Assembly (NCBI GenBank): GCA_027382625.1
Contig: JAJKFJ010022569.1
Location: 1-51,939 of the forward strand
Source: Tetmemena sp. SeJ-2015
Taxonomy: Eukaryota > Ciliophora > Spirotrichea > Sporadotrichida > Oxytrichidae
Length of the DNA: 51,939 nucleotides
Reading direction: 5' to 3'
Shown here: positions 32,515 to 43,933 of the stretch, one piece after another
Layout of the letters: every line of letters starts with the position of its first letter
Position numbering within the stretch: position 1 is the first letter of the stretch
Position numbers and translations under genes: made by a program
Notes under the pieces: generated by a model
The model's database searches: none
Seen by the model: the letters and a program-made list of their open reading frames with translations, nothing else
What the model was told of the DNA's origin: nothing

Positions 32515-35030
32515 AATGAGAAAAAACAGAATTCAATAATAATTAGAATTTAAAGATAAAAAAATTAATTTAATCTTAAAATATTTAAATATAAACTTTA
32601 AAAAGGGTGTTTGAATTTTAAATTTTAAAAATGTGTCTTTCAATGATTTGATCTTATAATTCAAATAAATCTTAATTGAAGGTAAAATTTTAATCAAATT
32701 TAGAAAACACATATAAAATTTAATGTATATCAATAAGATCACCTTTAAATATAAACAGACTTCAAATTTTATTTCTCTTTGCCATTTATAATTAAGGCAA
32801 ATTTTTTAATTCAAAGTGCCCAAAACAAAATCTTCTTGAGTATTCGGCCATAATTTTGGATTTAATCATAAGTAAATGTGATTATTCTTAAGTCCGCTCA
32901 TATAATTTTGGGGCCCTTTCCCTTTTTTTAAAAATTTAGGGGAAATTAAAATACCCCACCGGGTTTATTTTTAAATAGGCTTTTATATCATCTATAAAAA
33001 AGCTCAAACTAGTGTGACCTTTCTGATCTACGTGTTAACCATTTCGATGCTTCGTCTAAATATAGCTATTGTTTATAATTTACTTTTATGATAATAACGA
33101 GTGAGCTAACAAAATCATGGCCCAATATAAACTTTTGTCTTATTTATACTATTACATTAAAAATATCTTATCATACATTTCTTAACTATTCATTGCATAT
33201 GAAAATAAGTGCCTAGTTTCTTTAGTTTCATATGCTACTTTACAAGAGCGTAACAGTTTGATATATTTTAAAATAAGGCCAACACTTATCTGCTATCATA
33301 TATTGAAATTTAAGCTTTAAACATAGAAATATTTAATTAAGAAATTTTATTTAAGTAATGGCAGTAAATCAATTTATCTGAGATCTAAGAAATTTTTAGA
33401 ATGAAAAGACTTAATAAATTTAAAATTTGAAATAATAAGCTTTTTATCTACATAAAAAAATTTTAGGTAGCACAATACAATAAATCGAGTTGCTCTTAAA
33501 ACTGACATTTCTGAAGAAAAACTTGCATATAAATTTAAACTAATCCAATTAAAGACTCTAGACAGCTTTAATAATAAAAATTTATTAATTATGAAAAGTT
33601 TGAATTATAATTTTTAAAAATTGTGTAGAGATGTTTAAAGCTTTTAAAACTTCTTATCAAGATAGTGAGTTTATCTTCAACATGACTATAAGTAATTTTA
33701 CCTCAATTAAAACAATTAATGTAAACTTTTTAAATTGAACGTTTTAAATCAAAAACTTTTCCAAATTATATTTTCTGATTTACTAATAATTATATTATTT
33801 AAATTAAAATGTAATATACAACTATATCGGTCTACTGTTAATATGTTAAATGTAATTATTGCTTGAATCCTCTACTTTTTTTCAAAAATAGAAAACCACG
33901 CATTTTAAAGAGCTTAGATATCTTAAAAGCTAGAAGCTTATATGAACTTGTGAGCTAGTTTAAACCTGTCAGCTTAAAATGCATGTTAAGAATTTTGTAA
34001 TACGAGACTAGCATTTTTCAATAATAAGTCTTTTGTCTTGTGATCTTATGACTCATTAAGGGTATTGCTTGCCATCTACTAAGTCGGCTCTTACTTATTC
34101 ATTGATATGAAAAAGAGTCGGGATTTAATTCCCCATATTTTACCTTATCATGAGTAGCATAATGAGATTAAATTTGCATTATATTTTAAAATAAGAGCTC
34201 AATTACTCTATTTTACTTCATATATAACTGAATATTTCAAGCATTTGATAGTCTCAAAGCACCAAATACTTTTGTGATCGCGGACATATTCGGCCGGTGG
34301 GTTCTGAGCTAATGGCGAAATAACTTTAAATCTTTTACCTTTTTTTATAATTTAGGCTGAAGAAATTATTTTAAGAATGAATGAAGACTCCTAATAATAT
34401 GTCTTATTAAGTTTTAATTATAAAAATAACGCTTTTATTAAGATAATCTCCAATATTTTAATAAGCCCAATAACTGAAAAGACCTTGTTCCTATGAAATT
34501 GCTTCAGATATTTTGACGGAAAAAGAGAAGCTTGATGTTTCTCCTGAGGCTAATCCCCTGAATTAAAGGAGCTTGCCACACCAGCTTTTATCTATAACTT
34601 GAAAAATTTGGGAGCCGAATTAAATTGAAAAGCTGAAGATATAGTAGTGCGAAGACAATACTCTGGTTATAACATTCGAGATTTATTAGTTTAGATGGAG
34701 TGACGGAGAGATAATAACAAGCAGACTTAGTACGAATGTGATATCTACTTCCAAAAAATTTGGGCATAAATTATTCAGTTGATGGTAGAAGAGGTAATGA
34801 AGCTTTAATAAAGACTTCCTAATAGAGTATGAAAATGATTCTCCAAGAACCCGTGAGAGCATGAAGAGTACAATTAAATAAAAGAAAATTAATAAGGCCA
34901 GAAACTAACTAAAGCAGTATCTTACGAAGTCATAGTTATTTTAGAATAATTTTACGAATTAATTAATTGAATAGTTATATGAATGCTTATAAATTATCAC
35001 TCAAAATAATTCGGATTATTGTTTACTAAG
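32515..35030. other. 2.5-kb spacer inside HK2 between HisKA X-box and ATPase N-box
   Basis: The same coding position holds about 400 bp in HK1 (10705-11110) and about 40 bp in HK3 (51372-51412). In all copies the minus-strand left edge reads AGTAAA and the right edge AGTTTATG, so AGT could be the pointer; an intron starting GTAAA is the alternative. The interior is AT-rich. It contains a homopolymer-rich patch (32900-32960) and a possible gene fragment at 34440-34850. Confidence 0.6.
34440..34850 (+). CDS. Possible gene fragment in HK2 spacer (weak UPRT-like resemblance)
   Basis: Plus-strand frames in this GC-richer patch read RPCSYEIASDILTEKEKLDV, SPEANPLNQRSLPHQ, then VVRRQYSGYNIRDLLVQME, TGA, RRDNNKQTQYECDIYFQKIW, QIIQLMVEEVMKL. 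The run RD-x(10)-IYF-x(7)-II-x-LMVEE resembles the N-terminus of uracil phosphoribosyltransferases (RDK..FVFYADRLIRLLIEEAL), but no catalytic PRPP motif follows. An overlapping frame (KIWEPNQIEKLKIQQCEDNT) is also open. Treat as a decayed fragment; function not established. Confidence 0.25.
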
Positions 35031-35239
35031 GAGGTCATCTATCGCTTATCTGAAATTTATAGAAGATGATTGGATATTAAACTTGCCATTTTATATTTAA
35101 AAGAAGTCTAGGATGTCATTCACCAAGAATAAATAGATATATAATGAAATTAGAATAGCAGAATCTTGGATGAGTTATCAATTGTTTTTAACTACTTAAG
35201 GCCTGCAGGGTCTGATATAAAATATTGCAAGTTTTCAAC

Positions 35240-35272
35240 TAAGCCACTATTATAATTAAATATTTTTTAGTG
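35240..35272. other. IES in HK2 HisKA region, 33 bp, pointer TAAGCC
   Basis: TAAGCC at 35240-35245 and 35273-35278, at the site where HK1 carries about 741 bp between CTAAGC repeats. Confidence 0.7.
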
Positions 35273-36455
35273 TAAGCCTGATATAGCATTAAGAGGAGTA
35301 CGCATGTCATGGGAGAAATAAAAAATATTTTAAAGACTGTAGCTGTTATCATCTCAAAAAACTTTTTTTCCATTTTCATTTTCTCGTACCTCACAAATTG
35401 AGTGAGACTATTGAATAGAACTAAAGTATCATCATTTATTCAAAGGATGGCATAAAATATAAAGTTGCAGGCTAGTCCTCAAAATGAATCTCCTGCACTT
35501 TTATGCTCACTATTTCTGAATCGCTTACCTAACCTTTTTCATCACAAAAATGAAGAATTTAAATGCTTTGATCAGGTGGAAGACAATCCTACGAGAGGTT
35601 AATGCTGATATTATAAATAGAATCTAAAATACTTCTACATATAAATTATCGTCGCCCCTCTATAAACATTATTCATGACTCTATTTTAATTAGTGGTTTA
35701 ATTGATAGCTCAGTTTTCTGTTAGCTGGACTATCTAAAGACAGATTCCTCTCTCTCATTGTTTAAGAGGAGGGATGGCTTTCATTATCAAGCATGTCTAA
35801 TCGGAGTGGTATAACTGAAGTGCTTTTTTATTAAGGGGTCGAATTTTAATTAATTGAATCTGAATAGTCTTTATCATCATCCTTTATATTTAAGATCTCA
35901 TAGCAAAGCTCCTTGTCTCCCTTTATATAAATTTAATTAGATATTTTAAAATAAAGTTTGATAGATTACTTATGTTACTCGAAAAAAGTGCAATAATATT
36001 TTTATCATTATTTAATTCAGAAAATAGAATATAATCAAGGATTCCTATTTTTTTGAAGGAATTTATATTTTTAATCTTTTGAATGATTTCTTAAAGGCTG
36101 TACTTTTCACTAAAATCTTTCTAATTTTTGGATTTTTATTTTTCATTTTGATTTTGCTGCTACCCTCTATCACAAAAAATTTTTAATATAATATTTGATT
36201 TTCCCTAATAAATCTATAATCCAATTCGACTTGCATACTTTTATTGGTAATTAATAAGCAAATATAAAATTATTATGCTTTAAATTTGTATTTAGAAAAG
36301 TTTAAATATCTTAAATGAATATAATAAATCACTGCAAATACCTGAAATGTAGTTATGCTTGGCAAATATATGTTATGAGAGTCTTTATTTCAACATCTTA
36401 ACTGATTCATTTAAAAACAGAAATATAATTTTGAAATAAATTATTAGACCCCAAT

Positions 36456-36790
36456 CTAAGACAAAATTAGTTTTATGGTTGGAATGAAGACTTGCCAGCC
36501 ATATTTTTTGTCCAGGTAGAGAAACAATTTTAAAGGCTCATTGCTAAGTATTCGAATATACATAGTGGAAAACAATGCAATTCTTTTTAAATGAACTGCT
36601 AGTAGATATAGTTCACCTTGATTCATTGTGAAATTAATATTTCTCCCAAAGTTAGATGCAGCTGTCCAAGAATATAATTTCCTCTCCAAAATTAGATAGG
36701 GCAAATAAGGTGCTATGATCGCAGCTAAAATCGATAAAGGAACCTGAATTAGGTAAAATTTGGCACTCAATAGAGAGAGTATTTTAGGTT
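36456..36790 (-). CDS. HK2 membrane-domain block
   Basis: An uninterrupted minus-strand frame reads FYLIQVPLSILAAIIAPYLP, YLILERKLYSWTAASNFGRN, NQGELYLLAVHLKRIALFST. At least two hydrophobic helices. It lies between the PAS/HisKA part and the membrane segments beyond the TBE-like element, on the same strand as HK2, so I read it as part of the HK2 sensor domain. HK1 has no counterpart (shorter interval at 13900-14010), so it could instead be an unrelated inserted gene piece. A further minus-strand block (about 36800-37000) precedes it. Confidence 0.5.
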
Positions 36791-37251
36791 AGATCTCTGG
36801 CAATGTTCTACTTCGAGGGGTTGCCTCTAACTGTGAAGTGTCTCAAATATAATTTGTAGGGCTATATTTTTTCCTCATGTTTGACTATATTACCTCTACT
36901 GATAGAGATTTTATCTCACACAAAGGCCTTAAGAGTTGGAGGGTTCATAAAGATTCTCGTCAAGGGTGTAGGATTGTTTTAATCCACTTGATTTTTCATG
37001 TTTAAATTGGAGCTGAAAGTCACTTATAATTTATTCAATAAAAATTTCTGCACAAATAAGGACTTTCTCTTAATTTCGCTCAATAAAATTAATGAATCAA
37101 TAAAATTTAGAAAATATTCAGTTTAATTTTCTTGAGCAACAAACAATTTATAAAATAAATATAATAAATAATGAGCTTCTGAAACTGACAATCAAACCTC
37201 ATAATATGTAGAAATAGATGAATTAAGGTTTTTATAATTAATTTCTTAATT

Positions 37252-37850
37252 ATGCAACACTCTCGCATTTATAAGTTGCAGATGAGAAAGTTAGGAGTTG
37301 CAGCTGTTCCTCATCGCACTTCTAAGTTTCAAGATGTGCACATCAATTATTTGATTGATCCTCAAACTCTTCGCCACTAAGCGCACTTCAGTTTGGAGTA
37401 GAAGATCTTCCATAGATAGTTTCCTTATCTCAAGATCTCTCCGTAGACTGTAGCAAACATCTATCGTTGAAATGGCATAACGTACAAAACTGTGAATCGA
37501 GTGAAGCGCGTTATAGACTTCACTAAGCCATTTATTATAATAATCTGAAATATATTTAACTGCTCAGGTGTGAGAGGGATAAGTTCCTTCATCCTCGCTC
37601 TACAAGCGAGAGCATTGTTGTTCAAAGAAGCTCAGAGAGAAGATACAGAGGGTGAGAATCGTTCTACTCGTTGACAACCTCAGCGTACACAAGAAAAGGA
37701 AGCGAAGAAGCATACGCTGAGTTGAACATCACTCCTGTTTTTAATGTTCCATACTCGCCAGAGTTCAACGGCATTGAGTTTTACTGGAACTTAGTTAAGG
37801 GACACTATAGAAGCTGCTGCTCTATCACTTGATGCATGATTAAGCTATCG
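37252..37850 (+). pseudogene. TBE-like DDE transposase, decayed
   Basis: ATG 37252 reads MQHSRIYKLQMRKLGVAAVP and FPYLKISPQTVANIYR, then TGA at 37468, then in the same frame NGITYKTVNRVKRVIDF. The middle, including the first catalytic Asp block, is deleted or scrambled. The second catalytic Asp is in LLVDNLSVHK (37673) and the Glu in YSPEFNGIEFYWNLVK (37776), about 34 codons apart with one frame change. This is the D34E spacing of the IS630/Tc1-mariner group. The motifs closely resemble the 42-kDa TBE transposase, which in Oxytricha takes part in germline DNA elimination. Confidence 0.85.
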
Positions 37851-37972
37851 ATACAGAGGATTTAATAGTGAGTAGTTGTAAGAGAGTGGAAGAAGAGAAG
37901 ACAAAGTTATGTGCGAGATAAGGTAGAGTGAATATTTAGGAAAAGTATTTAAGCTTAACTTAATGACTTAAG

Positions 37973-38660
37973 TCACTTTTGCTTATCTGGGAAGAAGGGA
38001 TTCTTAAGAGGTTCCTTTCTCTCTTCTGTTGGGCCAGATGGACCTAGCTTCCTCATCTTCGAACCTGCTCCCGCATCTATGTACATCTTCTCGTCCTTAA
38101 GTTTGTATAGTGATAGACGCTTGCTCACCTCGATGCTTGTATTTAGCTTCCGTGCTCTGAATACCTTTGCTCTCTCCTTCATTAAGTAGATGCCAGTGCC
38201 AAGTTTCTCTACACAGTAATACTCTAAAACTTACTAGAGAAGTAGGGATACTTTCTGAAGTTGCTTAAGCCATTCGTCTCTGATAACTATTCCTTGCTTC
38301 TTTGGGTCGTTCTCCTCTACTTAGAATCTCTTCCTGTGTGCATCTTCAATGATCTCTTTGAGGTACTCTGCACGTACAGTAGCAAGGACGCCAAAGAAGA
38401 ACTTCGTTCTGGCAACTTGTTTGAGAGTTGTTCTTGTTAGGAAGGAATAGAGCAACCTCCGGATCTCCCATCGCATCGTCATACATATTAGTGACTGAGA
38501 TCTCAGGATAGTTTGGGATCTCCATCATGTTGACATCGATTGTTTTGAGAGCTTTCTTCTCATCAGCAAGAATTAAGTTAGTGAAGGATAAAGTAAGATA
38601 TCTTAACAAGTTTAACCAAAGAGGAAGCAAGTTGAAAAATCGAGCAATGTTGAGCTCATG
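37973..38660 (-). pseudogene. TBE 22-kDa-like ORF
   Basis: The minus strand reads NMMEIPNYPEISVTNMYDDA, MGDPEVALFLPNKNNSQ, frame change, LARTKFFFGVLATVRAEYLK, EIIEDAHRKRFQVEENDPKK, QGIVIRDEWLKQLQK, frame change, GTGIYLMKERAKVFRARK, and ends AGAGSKMRKLGPSGPTEERK..PFFP. A partial second copy is at 6482-6798. Position between the transposase and kinase genes matches the conserved 22-kDa ORF of TBE elements, whose role is unknown. Two frame changes mean this copy is inactive, though one of them recurs in the other copy. Confidence 0.65.
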
Positions 38661-39117
38661 ATTCTGAAGGCCTAGAGTTTTGCTGTTTGCCTCATAAAGA
38701 GGAGATCAGACTAAGAGAATTTCTCAGCACGAGGCGCAACAAGTACTAGCTTACTGCTATTCTCACAGACCTCGTTAGAGGAGTGATGGAGTTGCATGAG
38801 TTGGGATTCGTGCACAGAGATCTCAAGCCAGAGAACATCATGATAAACTTTGAACCAGTCAGAGCAACTGTCATAGACTTCAACAGAGTTGTAAGAAGAG
38901 AAAACATTGAGGAAGCATCGGTGCAAGGAACTGCAGGCTACTTCCCATAGAGACAGACTTGGCTCAACGGTTCAGTGCAGTGGACATTTGGTCTATAGTT
39001 GCAATCATACTTGAATGCGATATGAAACCAGAGGAATACTACTAGTGTGAAAGTGAAGATGATGCAATATAATTCGCAACAAGACATTGTAAGATAGACA
39101 AGGTAATCAGAAACCTT
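38658..39117 (+). pseudogene. TBE-like protein kinase ORF, truncated
   Basis: Reads EEIRLREFLSTRRNKYQ, LTDLVRGVMELHELGFVHRD (about 38757-38816), LKPENIMINFEP, VIDFNRVVRR, EASVQGTAGYFPQRQTWLNG, frame change near 38970, VDIWSIVAIILECDMKPEEY, ending at TGA about 39115. These are kinase subdomains V to IX: catalytic HRDLKPEN, DFN in place of DFG, GTAGY activation segment and the DIWS aspartate. The ATP-binding N-lobe (Gly loop, VAIK) is missing. TBE elements encode a 57-kDa zinc-finger/kinase protein and this is its kinase half. The DFN and missing N-lobe make activity unlikely. Confidence 0.85.
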
Positions 39118-41229
39118 TGAAAAAGTTAGTAAAACAAGTAATAATCAAGCAACCTATGAAACCTAACACTCAGTTATCTGAGATAGAGGAAGCAGGTATA
39201 AATTCAGAGAATAAGAGACAGACGTCAAGGTCACCTTCCTAGAAGACTTTAGATTGCCTGTTTAAGGTTAAAATTTAGCATGATTATAAGTATTAATAAA
39301 GAAATTAGTTATACACAACTTTTTTCACTTTCTTGTCATATTATGGGGTTTGAATATCTATGTCATTTCTTTATTAACGAGTATAACTTGAGTCATACCT
39401 TAGTCTAAAAGAAAAAATAAAATGCTTTTGTAAAAGCATCATTGGCTTAGGTATATTCAAGATAATTTTTAATTAGAAAATAAAGATTATAGAGAAAAAA
39501 ACTTTCTTTAAAAGATATCATTAATATTTTTAAAGATAACATTTCTGAGATCTTTATTCAATTATTCGTTCTTTTTTAGAGTTAAGTACTCATTTTTAGT
39601 GCTGCGCTCAATTAAATAGCATGCAACTATCGCAATACAAGATTTTTAATAAACCATTTGAATATTTCATTTGAATTGCATTTAAGAAATATTTATAAGC
39701 GTTAAAGATAATATTTTATGAATATTTTTGTTAACAAGAACAGACAATAATTAGGACTAGTAAGCCTAGATCAGTGGTATTTTCATGAATGGCATAAAAA
39801 TTTCCACACTATATTAGATTGATGATTTAAATTTTAAAATAAAAGAAATATATTGTCGTATATATTTTTTCCGTTGAGTTAATAATTTATGACTATTGCT
39901 ATACTTGTAATAATCCAGGAAACATTTAGCAAAATCCCAGCTAATATATAAAGCTAATAGTACATTATAAGTTGCATCGAATTGACTGGGGTTATTTAAA
40001 CAAAGTAAAATTAATTTTATCATATTAAAATTTAGAAACTATAAAAGAAAAGTAAAATTTCATTTTAAAATAACTTGATTTCAGCTTGGAGTGCGTAGCT
40101 CATAGAAAATTAAAAGCATTACAAAATTAGTGCTGAGTGAAAATAAGTTAGGTAAATTATAAAGATGCATTATTTACACAAACATTTTATATTTTTATTG
40201 GTAGACTTTGAATTTGCAGTTTAGCAGGATAATTAATAACAAAATAAGATCATAAAATAATGTGGAGAACTATATTTTTATTAAAAATTATAAGTTTTTT
40301 GTTAAGGTTAAAACTATAAAAATATAAACCCCATTACCTATTTACTTAGATAAGTAGTGAATAGGTATTATTGATCATTATTTCTAAGATATATGCATTC
40401 CCAGAATTATAGAAGAGACTGCAACGAGAAGACGCATATCTCTCAAATCTAAAAAGACTTGAATCGGAGGAAAAACTAGCACCATACTTTATATATACTA
40501 TTAGAATTAGCATAAGACGGAGAGTGTTTTTTTTTTAAAAAAATGAATTTGAGGTGCTGCCTTGTCTTAATTTAGTCTTTTATTTTTAATTTTTATTAAT
40601 GCTTGTATATCATCATATAGTGATCATTAATATCTATCTATATAAATAGGTTATGGACTTTATATATAGTCCAGAGTTTGAATAACTGAATTGGAAAATT
40701 TATGCACTAAAGAAATTATTAAGTTTCTAATAAATTATTTGTATTTTATTATATTATGTGCCAAAGCAAAGAAGCTGCTATAATGAAAAAAGGAACAAAA
40801 TCAAATTTCCTTCCTTGCCTAACCATTTCGATGCATACTCCTAAACTAATAAGTATTCTTGCGATTATTAGACATTTAAATAAAATCTCACACAAATTAC
40901 TGTATTTCCTATTTTTTTAATAGAACTGCAAAGCTAATAATCTAAATTTGTTTCCTCTTGGACTCTATAAACATTAAAGAAAGCCATAAAATAAAAAAAA
41001 TGATGTTTAAACTAATCCCTAAGTAGTTTATCTTTAAATCTGAGCGAAATGGATGATATCATAGTTCTTATTATGGCTGGATAGATATTAAGCCTGTTAC
41101 TCAATTTAGAACTTTTATTTATTTTATTTCTAATTTTCTTTACTTAGATTCTAAATTTAAACTGTTTGTCCTTTAATATTCTCTACTCTTATTTTATAAG
41201 GATATTTTGCTTTTTAATTTATACTTAAT

Positions 41230-42693
41230 GAGACCACATTATTTTAAGGAGATTTTTTTTTTACAAGAATTACACTCTAGATGAGATGAAGTATGCTTTA
41301 TTACGCAACTTAGAAGAAGAGATGAAGTATACTCTAAATCTAATCTCTTAAAGCAATTGGATGATTTTTACACCCTACTATAAATAAATAATGCTTATTA
41401 AGATAATGAACTTTCTTTAAAAAATTAAAATTTTATTTAAAATTGTCAATAAATAAAGATTTCATGTTTATTATTGTTGTTTTTCTTTTTAATTCTCAAA
41501 AAATCTAGATTGATAATGTGGAAAATAAATAGTTTGAGTATAAATTGTGGATATTTTAGGATATAAATCAAAATGTGGAAAAAATCTAAAAAGACTGAAG
41601 TTGTTGCTTGTAAAAACACTTTATTTCCTTAAAATAATATTAGAAGAAGCAGAAGTTCCTAACTTCTCAGTTATGCTCCTGATGAATATCAAGCTCTACT
41701 CCAAGAGATAAACAGTATTTTTAATACAATTTTCCATTCATATGCTTTGAGAGATTTAAAATTAGTTTATATGCTGAAAAACCCAAGCTTATATATGCAC
41801 TATGGAAACCTTCTCGAAAATATAAAAATAGCTCTTATTTGATGATTATAAATTAGAAAAGAACCAGTTAAAGGTAAATTATAATGAACTTCAGCTTATA
41901 TAGAACGACGAAGAGAGCGCTAATCAGAAATCCCTTGCATTTTATAAGTCAGCTATCCCTACTCATTTTTCTTACCCTGAAAGAATAGATTCTAAATTAA
42001 TGCTTCGTAAATTTCCTAAATATTATTTTTTTAATTCAGTTAGTGAAGCCTCAATAATTTTTAAGAAGGGTTACTTGAAAACCACAGGTATTCAAGGCCT
42101 GCTTTCGTTTGAGCTGTTGCCGAACTTAGACTTCATTGAAGAAGAGAATGAGGATTTGTAATTTGATAATTTAGCTCTTGATACAAGCTAAGACATTATT
42201 CCATTCGATAGCACATCAGAGGAACAATATAAGAATAACTTTGCTAATGAGTCTAAGTCATTATTTGATTTTGATAAAATAGAGGGATTCTCCTCAAGCT
42301 CTGCTAAAAATAAAAAATTACTTAAAGTTTGTAGAGAGTACCAGTTTATTTTTTATGCTATAAATCTTGAAGACGTTGACATTGGGTCTATGAATTGTTT
42401 CGACTTGGACAGCATTCAAATAGAAGAATAAGATTATGAAGAAGACGAAGAAGAAAAGAAGTAATTGTAAGAGTTTTAGGAAGTAGACCTCTCCGAGTGG
42501 AGTCATGTATATCATGAGCAAGCTGAAAGTGATTCTGATGATGAAAATTCTCAGAATCCTAATAATTTTTTTATTCATTAAATGAATATAATTTATGCAC
42601 TAATTTACTATATGTTTTTATTTACAAAATTAAGGCTTGCTAATTCGATTAATATAATTTAAGTTAGCTAATTAGAGTTAATTAAAATATTAT
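41230..42693 (+). CDS. Gene E2: protein with acidic C-terminus, paralogue of E1
   Basis: Begins beside the N-terminus of HK2 in divergent orientation. Blocks: about 41270-41400 (YTLDEMKYALLRNLEEE, then LKQLDDFYTLLQINNAYQDN); 41620-41860 (YAPDEYQALLQEINSIFNTI, LRDLKLVYMLKNPSLYMHYG); from about 41835 one long frame to TGA 42691 (LFDDYKLEKNQLKVNYNELQ, YKSAIPTHFSYPERIDSK, GIQGLLSFELLPN, EEQDYEEDEEEKKQLQEFQE, ESDSDDENSQNPNNFF). At least ten TAA/TAG Gln codons. The last frame is about 285 codons, much longer than expected by chance. The true C-terminus may lie near 42580 if an IES follows. Unknown family, acidic tail as in E1. Confidence 0.7.
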
Positions 42694-42699
42694 TTTGAT

Positions 42700-43080
42700 T
42701 CTGTTCATATTGATCTTTTATCTTTCTTGAAGTTTCTTGTAGTGAGTATGAGTGCCTTCACTTAAAAGATTAGGGTTGCTAATCTTTTCCTATTAGCCTT
42801 ACCATTTTAATAAAAATGCTTAATTTTGTAATTTTTTAAATATTAACACATCCATATTTATATTTTAATTTATCCTTTATTAATTTTTAAAATAATCCTA
42901 AGAAGCTCCAGATAGCATTTAAATCTTACAAATAAACAAAAAAATCTGCATTCGTAATATAATAATTGCATAAATATCCCCCTTTTCATCTAAATAAAAT
43001 AATTCAGTTTATAAATTTATCCAAACTTTAAGAACTATCTAAATTATTACTATTGTATGGGATTTGATTCTAAGTAATTT
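42700..43080. other. AT-rich spacer E2-F2
   Basis: No coding frame or motif supported. Confidence 0.5.
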
Positions 43081-43089
43081 TTAATTAAA

Positions 43090-43615
43090 GAAAATATGAG
43101 ATGGAATAAATATTTAGAGTACCTCGTTTCTCAGTTGGCTACAAAAATACATTCTCATTAGGTTTAAATGAATAAGAAAACAATAAAAAGTTACTCAAAA
43201 ACATGATGACCAGCTAACAACTTAAGAAATTCAAAAGAGCTGTTGTCTACGAAAGATTTACAAAATATTTTAATAATAAAATTGAATTATGATTTTTATC
43301 TTAAGTAGTTCTATTTAGTAATATTATATGATGTTATAATTTTATGATAATAATTATTATGAAAGAGATGGGGGGATATCCATGTAGTACACTGACTATA
43401 AGCGTGAGCTTTGCATAAAGGGAGGGATGACTGGCCCCTAGAAGTCATGCCTCACCATCTAAATTTATGACTGCAAGAAAGCCAACGTTAAAATTAGTAT
43501 TTACACTTTAAAATTATTATGAGTTAACAAATTGATATCTAAGCTTGAGAAACTTTATTGCACAGAAGAAAGTTAACCTTCTATATTCTAAATTTTTGTT
43601 ATAAAAAAGAAAATA
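43090..43615 (+). CDS. Gene F2: small conserved protein, paralogue of F1
   Basis: Block 1 (43092-43292) reads EMEQIFRVPRFSVGYKNTFS, LGLNEQENNKKLLKNMMTS, QQLKKFKRAVVYERFTKYF. Block 2 (about 43365-43500) reads RDGGISMQYTDYKRELCIKG, GMTGPQKSCLTIQIYDCKKA, NVK. Block 3 (about 43525-43600) reads NKLISKLEKLYC. Spacers between blocks (43292-43365 and 43500-43525) are likely IESs. The stretch IKGGMTGPQKSCLT with two Cys is the most conserved part. No known family. Order and spacing relative to E2 and H2 match unit 1. Confidence 0.65.
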
Positions 43616-43933
43616 AATGTAAATTAAATAAATAGCGTATAAAAATTACAAAATTTATTTTGAATAGTTTTTTAATGATTCAAAATTTCTTAAAAGATAA
43701 TTTTTAAAAAATAAATATATTTAAGAAAGATTAATGAAATGTATTTTGCAAACAAATATATATATTCTTATTGATTCATCTAAAAATAATTATTTTTAAT
43801 TTTAATCTTTAATTGGATAAAAATGGGAAGAAGAAAATGCCTTAAATTTCTAATTTAAAAAATACTAACAATAAATTTAAGCAGTATCTCGTAGTTTAAA
43901 ATTTTAAGAATCTTAAATTTTCCCTTTTATAAT

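Larger units (their letters stand above)
37193..39352. mobile_element. TBE-like (IS630/Tc1-mariner class) transposon, 2160 bp, degenerate
   Basis: Left end CAAACCTCATAATATG at 37193; right end CATATTATGGGGTTTG to 39352. The terminal regions are imperfect inverted repeats of about 65 bp (shared TAATTTCTT..ATTA). AAT flanks both ends (37190-37192, 39353-39355), fitting the 3-bp ANT target duplication of Oxytricha TBE elements, whose ends also begin CAAAACCCC. It carries three ORFs in TBE style: transposase (+), 22-kDa-like (-) and kinase (+). It is about half TBE length and every ORF has lesions, so it is an inactive internally deleted copy. It lies inside HK2. Confidence 0.85.
30640..41220 (-). 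pseudogene. Hybrid histidine kinase HK2 (germline, transposon- and MITE-interrupted)
   Basis: Minus-strand order: N-terminus about 41020-41110 (RTMISSISLRFKDKLLRD); membrane segments (39360-40260, 36456-36780); PAS-like IHFEDQPATLYF (about 35455-35500); HisKA with FSHDMRTPLNAIS (35280-35330, one nt short); X-box VNDILDFFQIQNGKF (about 35090-35130); IWFDEQRVKQVIMNLV (32385-32435); GEISIS; ILQIAVADTGVGVP; LFTLFGKV; NTKGIGLGLHICRK; GGDI (32070-32240); receiver with PQILVVDDNIFNLF (31160-31200), NGEEAVE, LIFMDCNMP (30901-30930), DGFEATKQIR and LTANTSQTF..VGMDDFILKPVSAAQL (30640-30880). TAA at two sites equals CAG in HK3. Frameshifts: a 1-nt deletion in the H-box region and one near 32475. Inside are four short IESs, a MITE, a 2.5-kb spacer and a TBE-like element. 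Unless the frameshifts are sequencing errors, the copy is a pseudogene. Confidence 0.75.

Noticed and set aside
32533..32742. 69-codon minus-strand ORF in the HK2 spacer
   Set aside because: Composed of Ile, Lys, Leu, Phe and Asn as expected from random AT-rich DNA, with no counterpart elsewhere.
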